Source of the DNA: Uloborus plumipes
Taxonomy: Eukaryota > Arthropoda > Arachnida > Araneae > Uloboridae
Direction: 5' to 3'
Assembly (NCBI GenBank): GCA_038373865.1
Contig: JAXGGA010005176.1
Span: forward strand, 16,556 to 80,555
DNA: 64,000 bases
The position numbers and the translations under genes are program-made. Under the pieces are notes generated by a model, which had not been told where the DNA came from, did no database searches, and saw nothing but the letters and a program-made list of their open reading frames with translations. Positions 57,531-64,000 of this stretch are shown here, piece after piece. Numbering within the stretch: the stretch's first letter is position 1; each line of letters opens with the position of its first letter.

Positions 57531-60520
57531 TTGAAATCGCATTACGCGCTCTGAAAGCACACAGCGCGTCTGATCTATAATCCGTTTTAATCAGGGTTGG
57601 CAGAGGACGGTTTGGTTCTCTGGAGGGGGGATTATTGGGGAGGAGGGATTTGGCGCGCTTTTGTGAGCCATATTGCATATTTTGGAGCAGGGTTTTTGCT
57701 GCTTTCAATCCTCCCCGTATTGCGGGGTAATGGGTGATTAGTGAAAATGTTTTAATGCGTTATTTGATTATGCTTTTTCCGGCATTTTGTTTTATTTTTC
57801 GTTTTTACTTTTGATAATCCGGTGCATTAATGATTCGGTGATGCGGTTGTCATTCAGAATTTGTTTGAAACTTTTCGACTCGTTAATTTTTAATTCAAAT
57901 GATGATGCGTTGAATATGGAAAGAGATGTTGGGAGTTGTGAGCGATTTTGAACTTAAAAATTTATCTCCTGGTTTTCCTGCTTGATCAATAACTTGTCTT
58001 TCCCTTCGACTGTTTTAAATTTTCATGACTTCTCTGGTTGTTATACCAGACAGAAAGTTCTTTTAAATACATTTAATACAAAACTATTCGAGTTGGTTAT
58101 TTTACCGTAGACTAGAATTGCATTCGGGAAATTTTTTATATTGCTTGATTTCGTATATGAAAAAAATTTAAATTAATACCTTCAAATCCGTTTTTTTTTT
58201 TTTTTTTTTTCTGTTTTAGTAGAACTTGTTTTTTCTCCTTACAATTGATTTTTTTCGCACTTTATTGAATATTTTGTATTTTTTTTTTCGTTAACGTAAT
58301 TTACTCGTGTTTTATAGATTTTTTTAAATTTTGTAAAATTGCACTGTTTTATGCCAACAATGAGTAATTTAATTTTAGAAATTTTTCCATTGAATAAGTA
58401 AGGCCAGGATAAACTCTGCAACATAATAGTTTTGACATCCAATACTCCACGAGAAATATGTAACTTGAAAGACTGTCCGAAATTCAAAACGAATATTTCT
58501 GAAAGTTAAACATACTATTTTTTAGTTTGCAAAAACATTTAAGACTAGGTATAAATTTTTATCGTCTCACCATATGATAACTTAGATTCACTCGGATAGA
58601 ACCTATAGTTTGTTTAGGCGAAAAAGGCAATCAGTATTTTTCTCTGATAAAACGGTGTGATATAACTCATAATAATGATTAGTTTGGGCTAGAAAAACGA
58701 AGTTGAATGAGTTTAACTGATTTTCTACCAACTTAGAGAGATTTAATTTCTAGAATAACTGGTTCTCAAAACAAGTGATTCGTCGACTGTATTTTTGCTC
58801 CCTTCTTTATCCTCAGGTGTAGTGAGTATGACAGTATCATGACAAAACTTTTGGTTGTGCGTTTGAAAAAAATATGTAAATTAAGACATTGAGAAGTGAA
58901 AGGGAAAGTTATAAAGAAAAAAATAATTTTATTCAAAGAAATTTACCATAAAGTAAAAACAAAAAGCTAATCAATTTCTTTTTAAAAATGGGAAACATAA
59001 GGAAAGGAACATACAGATATGGCGATTGGGCCAAAAAGATACTTTAGATTACTGCAAGAAATCCTCGCGCCTCTAATATATGACGACTATATGAAAAGTT
59101 AGTACGTTGTTTTAAAAGAATATCTATTGCTAGTATATTGTATGAAATCTCTTATTCTGAATACAATGACTTATTTCACTTTAGTATGTTTTTAATGAAA
59201 CAATTTTGTAACTGGTAAAAATTATATTTTGATTACAAATAATATTTACAAGATTTAATGATTTCCTGTAAAACTTCACATGTATGTAAATTCTCATGAG
59301 AAGAGAAAAAAAAAGGGGTGAGAGTCTATCAAATGGATTATTAAGTTATCCAAAAATCAGCCCGAAATTGCTACTTCTGCAAGCATGGCGTTTTGAAAGA
59401 TAGGGCTAATTTGCTAATAAATCAAGTTTAAACTCTGTTTTTCATTTGGTCTTTGCGAAAACTAAGAAGTGTAAAAATTAATGCTTCAAATTTAAAGCAA
59501 TTGAAAGTAGCACTTTCACTCTCAAAGTTTGTCCCATTCCTAAATATTTCTTTCTGGAAGTTTTTCCTTTTTTTAATACCTAGTTTTTAATATCACTGTT
59601 TACCAAAAGCTTTATTAAGAGTTCTTACCACAGTTGTTTTTCAATAGTTATGAAAAGTAAATCTTTAGTTAAAATAAGTCGTATTTTTTTTCCTCACAGA
59701 AAAAAAGTAATAGTATTTAAAAAATATCAATAAGATGCCCATGTACTTTCCCCAAAAAAGAAGCCAGATTTAAAAGAACTAAATCACTTAACTATAGAAG
59801 AGCAATTTTCCTTAGACAAAAAAAAAAAAAAAAGATTGTCTGTTAATGTCAACAACATAAAGCTTTGATATTTTAAGAGATACTTTTCAGCTCGTTGTCT
59901 ATTTAACAAATAAAAAATTACTCTGACAAAAGAAGCTTTCACTAAAGCAAATATTTAAACACCGTCTTTTAGAGTGAATTTCCTACTACAAAATTCCTGC
60001 TTTCCCTTTCTTTCCCTCGCTTTAACACAATACCAATCTCATTAAAACACGAATTTGAGAAGAACAAAAAAAACCCATCTTAACATCTCACTTTCAACGG
60101 ATCATTCTGCCAACTGCATATAAGAAGAGCGAAAACTGCTCAGCAAATTTTCATCGCTGCAGAAATTCAGCGAGATGTTTTTACAAAGAGTTTCTTTAAT
60201 AGGATTAGCTGAGAAAGCTTTTAGCGTGGATAAGCTTAACGATACTGTCGTTAAGTGCGCGACACTGTTCGAAGACAATGGAGAAGAAGCCAAGGTGTCT
60301 GTTTTACAAATGTTACGTCAACAAAAAGTACCGCTAAGTGGCAGGAGAATCGGGAGCAGTGGCCTGGGACGTGCATTATGGTTGGAACAAAGCGACTTGA
60401 TTCGAGTTTTTCTGCCTTAAGTTATTGTGGTTATTTAAATTATTGTTATTCGAATGGGTGCAACTGAGAAAAAAAGCAAGCAGTTTTTCAAATACGATGT
60501 AGAGAAAATGAAGAATGTCG

Positions 60521-60523
<3 letters not shown>
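57531..60523. other. Mostly AT-rich DNA, GC-richer block at 57.53-57.73 kb
   Basis: 57531-57730 is less AT-rich and contains TTTGGCGCGC, an E2F-like motif, at about 57649. It could be a regulatory block. A long T run lies at about 58189-58211. An 81-aa ORF at 60175-60420 (plus, MFLQRVSLIGLAEKAF) and its overlapping frames have no recognised domain. Confidence 0.35.

Positions 60524-60582
<59 letters not shown>
60524..60582. repeat. (TA)n microsatellite, left part
   Basis: 59 bp of TA/AT dinucleotides ending at the left terminus of the Tc1 element. It continues after the element at 61801. The two parts were one array before the insertion. Confidence 0.95.
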
Positions 60583-60585
<3 letters not shown>

Positions 60586-61797
60586 TGAAGTGACAAAAGT
60601 CATGGGATACCTCTTAATATCGTGTCGGCCCTCCTTTTGCCCGGCGAAGTGCAACAACTCGACGTGGCATGGACTCAACACGTCGTTGGAAGTCTTCTGC
60701 AGGAATATTGAGCCATGCTGTCTCGATAGACGTCCATAATTGTGAAAGCGTTGATGGGGCAGGATTTTGGGCACGAACAGACCTCTCGATGGTGTTCCAT
60801 AAATGCTCAATGGGATTCATGTCGGGCGATCTAGGTGGCCAAATCATTCGTTGGAATTGTCCAGAATTTTCTTCAAACCAATTGCGAACAGTTGTGGCCC
60901 GGTGACATGGCGCATTGTCATCCATAAAAATCCCATCGTTGTTTGGGTACATGAAGTCCATGAATGGCTGCAAGTGATCTCCAAGTAGCTGCACATAAGC
61001 ATTTCCAGTCAATGTTCGGTCCAGTCGCACTAGAGGACCAAGTCCATGCCATGAAAAAACAGCCCACACCATTACGGAGCCACCACCAGCTTGAACAGTG
61101 CCTTGCTGACAGTTTGGGTCCATGGCTTCGTGGGGTCTGCGCCACACTCGAACCCTACCATCGGCTCTTACCAGCTGAAATCGTGACTCATCGGACCAGG
61201 CCACGGTTTTCCATTCATCTAGGGACCAACCGATATGCTCACGTGCCCACGAGAGTCGCTGCAAGCGATGTCGTTCTGTCAGTAAAGGCACTCGAGTCGG
61301 TCTTCTGCTGGAATAGCCCAAGAAATCCAAATTTCTCCGCACAGTTCTAGCAGACACGTCCATTGTACGTCCCACATTGATTTCTACGGTGATTTGACGC
61401 AGTGTTGCTTGTCTGTTAGAATTTACGACTCTTTGCAGACGTCGCCGGTCTCGATCTTTAAGTGCAGGCGGTCGACCACTGCGCTGTCCATGGTGGGATG
61501 TTATGCCTGAAATTTCATACTCTCGGCACACTCTTGACACAGTGGATCTGGGAATGTTGAATTCTCTAACGATTTCCGAAATGGCATGACCCATGCGTCT
61601 AGCTCCAACTAACATTCCGCGTTCAAAGTCTGTTAATTCACGTCGTGCAGTCATCATCACGTTAAAACCTCTTCACATGAATAACTTGAACAGAAATGAA
61701 AGCTCTGTAAAAGCACTGCGCATTTATACCTGTTCTATGCGATGCTACTGCCATCTGAAAATTTGCATGTTGCTATCCCATGACTTTTGTCACTTCA

Positions 61798-61800
<3 letters not shown>
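60583..61800 (-). mobile_element. Tc1-family transposon, 1218 bp, structurally intact
   Basis: Starts CACTGAAGTGACAAAAGTCA (60583) and ends with the inverse. The terminal repeats are identical over 27 bp (60583-60609 and 61774-61800). TA lies at both junctions, but the target is a TA microsatellite, so the duplication cannot be told from the array. It carries one uninterrupted transposase gene on the minus strand. Perfect termini, an open reading frame and an undecayed target suggest recent movement. Confidence 0.95.
60614..61660 (-). CDS. Tc1-type transposase, 348 aa, DD36E spacing
   Basis: A nuclear cut-and-paste enzyme that binds the element's terminal repeats and inserts at TA. Residues 1-110 hold two helix-turn-helix units (LTDFERGMLVGARRMGH, then IPRSTVSRVCREY; second around RRLQRVVNSNRQATLRQI) joined by SGRPP, the place of the GRPR-type linker. 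The catalytic domain has D157 (AWSDESRF), D248 (FMDDNAPCH) and E285 (SPDMNPIEHLW), so all three acidic residues are present. By my count 36 residues separate D248 and E285, two more than the usual 34 of Tc1, which fits the DD36E group described as Incomer. Length is normal. It starts MMM; the third Met is equally possible. There is no stop or frameshift. Its stop codon lies just inside the left terminal repeat. Confidence 0.95.
   Translation of the reverse strand: MMMTARRELTDFERGMLVGARRMGHAISEIVREFNIPRSTVSRVCREYEISGITSHHGQRSGRPPALKDRDRRRLQRVVNSNRQATLRQITVEINVGRTMDVSARTVRRNLDFLGYSSRRPTRVPLLTERHRLQRLSWAREHIGWSLDEWKTVAWSDESRFQLVRADGRVRVWRRPHEAMDPNCQQGTVQAGGGSVMVWAVFSWHGLGPLVRLDRTLTGNAYVQLLGDHLQPFMDFMYPNNDGIFMDDNAPCHRATTVRNWFEENSGQFQRMIWPPRSPDMNPIEHLWNTIERSVRAQNPAPSTLSQLWTSIETAWLNIPAEDFQRRVESMPRRVVALRRAKGGPTRY

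Positions 61801-61866
<66 letters not shown>
61801..61866. repeat. (TA)n microsatellite, right part
   Basis: 66 bp of TA dinucleotides between the Tc1 element and MITE copy D. Together with 60524-60582 it made an array of roughly 125 bp. Confidence 0.95.
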
Positions 61867-61867
<1 letters not shown>

Positions 61868-62151
61868 TGCAAAACATAAATATCATTTTTACAGTATAAT
61901 ACAGCTCCTTTATACTAATTAAAGTTAAAATTGCAAGTTTTGTTTATTACTGTGCATTTTAGCGTTTTGAACTGGAATCTCTGCTGCTAGTATTATACTA
62001 TTTTTACAGTATAAAACAGATAATTTTACAGTAATAAACTGTAAAATTACTAGTTTTACAATTATAAACTGTAAAATAGCTAGATTTACAGTTTTAAACG
62101 GAAACCTCTGCTTTCAGTATTATACTGTAAAATAGTTTATTTTTTTGCAGT
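61867..62151 (+). mobile_element. Microsatellite-associated MITE family, copy D
   Basis: Begins CTGCAAAACATAAA directly at the end of the TA array and ends TTTATTTTTTTGCAG, then TGTA and a CA run (62154-62170). The interior has TTTTACAGTAATAAACTGTA blocks and the family phrase AACTGGAATCTCTGCTGCTA. Non-coding. Each border is a dinucleotide microsatellite. Confidence 0.75.
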
Positions 62152-64000
62152 GTACACACACACACACACATTCAACTATCGGTATATCGACTTCGCTTAA
62201 CTCAAATTTCCGCTTATGTGGAAGTCTTTGGATGGTCCCCAAATCGCTGTAATTGCTGTGCAACTGATTTTTTTTTTCTCTCTCTCTCTTTTTGCGTTCA
62301 CGTCATACACTTCGCTTATCGCGAAGTTTCAGGATTTACACTTTTACATTTACTGTTACCTATTTTTGCTCATACCATTTTTAGAAGTTTAACCAAAAAC
62401 CACTTGATTTTTAAATATGTGAGTGAATTCTTATGGCCAGTTTTAAAATTTGCTCCTTTAATGGGAGAGCAATTCTTCTTTTATTGAAGGCTTAATTTAT
62501 ATTGATATGTTCCCTTTCATCTCCAGACAATAGAGAAGACTAAAACGAACTTGTTATTTAATATTTTTAAATAATTATTTAAAGACAACTTCTTTCCAGT
62601 AGCGCTATTAAAACGAAGTACAAAAGCAGATGTTTAAAAAAATAGTTTGAAGAGAGAGTAGCAATAAAAAGTGTTTCCATGACTTATTCTTCTCTTGTTT
62701 AGTAAGTGGAAATTGTCCTATTGGAGTGTCCTATCCATCCTCAGGGTAAAGGCTAAACCAGTTGAATTCCTTCTTTGAAGAAGTACGGCTAAGCTGTTGA
62801 ATGCTCAACAGTTAGCACAATGTGTAAATTAAGTGTAATTTTCAACGATATTTTTAGTAAATATGTATTTTTTACTTTTTGTTCGGAGTCTTTTTTTTTA
62901 TGCTTCTGAAGAGGAAACCAGAAGAAGAACCCGTTTTTCTCTGCATTTGTTGGTGAGTTTTTCTAATCACCACTGTGGGTGTTTTATTGTCGGTTTCTTC
63001 TATTCAACTCCGTCGAGTATGAAGCGATTGTGTTGATATCACACGATTCTGAACTTTATAAATAAGTCTTTTTTATGGCGGGGAAAATATTTGATAAAAT
63101 GATTTTTTGAAATTAATATTTACAGACAGATATAGATTGGAAAAGATAGATATAAAGAGCAATTTTCTACAGTGAAGTCAACCTTTTTAAGCAGCAACAG
63201 GTTGCGTTTCGACCTAGAAAGGCAAAAAAAAAAGAGAGAGAGAGCGAGAGAGAAAGGTGAACCATAGAGTCACTTTGGCAGCTAGTATAATATTAGTTGC
63301 TTATTACACATATTCGTTGCTGAATGATAATTATTAAATTATTGCGTTATCACAAAACACTATCCTTTTAGGAGCCTAAGGCTATTTCATTAGAACCTTT
63401 TAGCAAATCCATATTTACTTTTATTAAGAAATCAAATTAACTTTAGATGAAAACTTTTTTTATTCGTATTTAATTTCCTCCTATAGATATTTAAAGCTAT
63501 GCATAAACTTTTAAAAATTTATATTTAACTTTATGCCCAAGGACATTGCAATTACTTTCTTTTTAGTTTATAAAAGATGTCTCGAAGCTGTAAAGTAACT
63601 CGAGTGAAGCTAATTAAATTTATTCTTTTGTTAACTTACAGCTTTTACAACACACAAATAAACTCCAGGGCCTAGATAAAAACATTATATTAACCCGCGT
63701 AAAGTTTAAATTAAAATTTGAGATTTTAATAATTAAAATATGATTTGTATTCTAAAGCTCAAAGTTAAATTAAATGATAAATAAAAATCATAATTTAAAA
63801 GTTGCTTAATTGAAGATAAATAAAACAGAACTACACTATTTTGTAAAATGGTGATCAAATTTCCCGCTGTTTTAAGTTCCCTTTGTAAGCTAATGCCCAA
63901 ACTGTGGAAACAAATTTAAAAAAAATACTGCGTGTTTAAAGCTCAAAATTGCCCTGGAGGTATTTGCATGTAAAATTTTTGCCATAGGAAATTTAAACGT
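62152..64000. other. AT-rich DNA, probable decayed pogo/Tigger end at 62.18 kb
   Basis: 62178-62250 (TATCGACTTCGCTTAACTCA and following) resembles decayed Tigger-type terminal sequence. An 89-aa ORF at 62218-62487 has no domain. A GA-rich microsatellite lies at 63230-63256. Otherwise nothing is supported. Confidence 0.35.

Noticed and set aside
57343..57708. 121-aa minus-strand frame
   Set aside because: It crosses the edge of the 620-bp repeat, and a one-base indel in the other copy shifts the frame.
60964..61350. 128-aa plus-strand frame
   Set aside because: Antisense shadow of the Tc1 transposase.

Overview
This is strongly AT-rich eukaryotic DNA with no confident host gene. It has no operon structure, no ribosome-binding sites and no bacterial gene density. 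Every protein recognised with confidence comes from a DNA transposon: Tc1, mariner, a DUF4817-type mariner relative, and pogo/psq. The family mix (a Tc1 with long DDE spacing, SETMAR-like mariner, DUF4817-type transposase, pogo-psq elements, a Penelope-like repeat with hammerhead-like folds) fits an arthropod, and a chelicerate such as a spider seems most likely. That taxonomic guess is inference. The window looks like a large intron or gene desert full of non-autonomous repeats.

Layout: 0.7-0.95 kb holds a microsatellite-associated MITE fragment. 6.1-9.0 kb holds a 2.87 kb foldback element with TTAA flanks. 9.85-12.33 kb is a tandem duplication whose second copy is split by a 1.13 kb element full of a 15-17 bp dispersed motif. 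14.9-15.2 kb is a palindrome. 16.3-20.4 kb has three copies of an unknown repeat. 23.7-25.3 kb is a pogo-like element with subterminal repeats. 26.3-28.65 kb holds a dead mariner and, 32 bp further on, a dead DUF4817-type element. 29.57-31.52 kb holds a small MITE and a pogo/psq element that has lost its catalytic core in frame. 32.1 kb is a Tigger-like MITE. 33.53-33.89 kb is a Penelope-like insertion with three hammerhead-like units. 36.25 kb and 44.75 kb are foldback elements. 39.9 and 43.5 kb carry more microsatellite-MITE copies. 48.9-49.85 kb is a tRNA-headed retroposon containing a CpG-rich 15-bp minisatellite. 54.55 kb is a nested perfect palindrome. 56.05-57.5 kb is a 620-bp tandem repeat. 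60.58-61.80 kb is an apparently intact Tc1 element inside a TA microsatellite, followed by another MITE copy.

The elements form three groups. One autonomous-looking element (Tc1) has an intact transposase and perfect termini. Several elements are broken or internally deleted but keep termini and fragments of transposase. Many are MITE/foldback structures with termini only, which would depend on transposases encoded elsewhere. The remaining DNA is AT-rich with homopolymers, short ORFs without recognisable domains and a few less AT-rich islands that could be conserved regulatory sequence.
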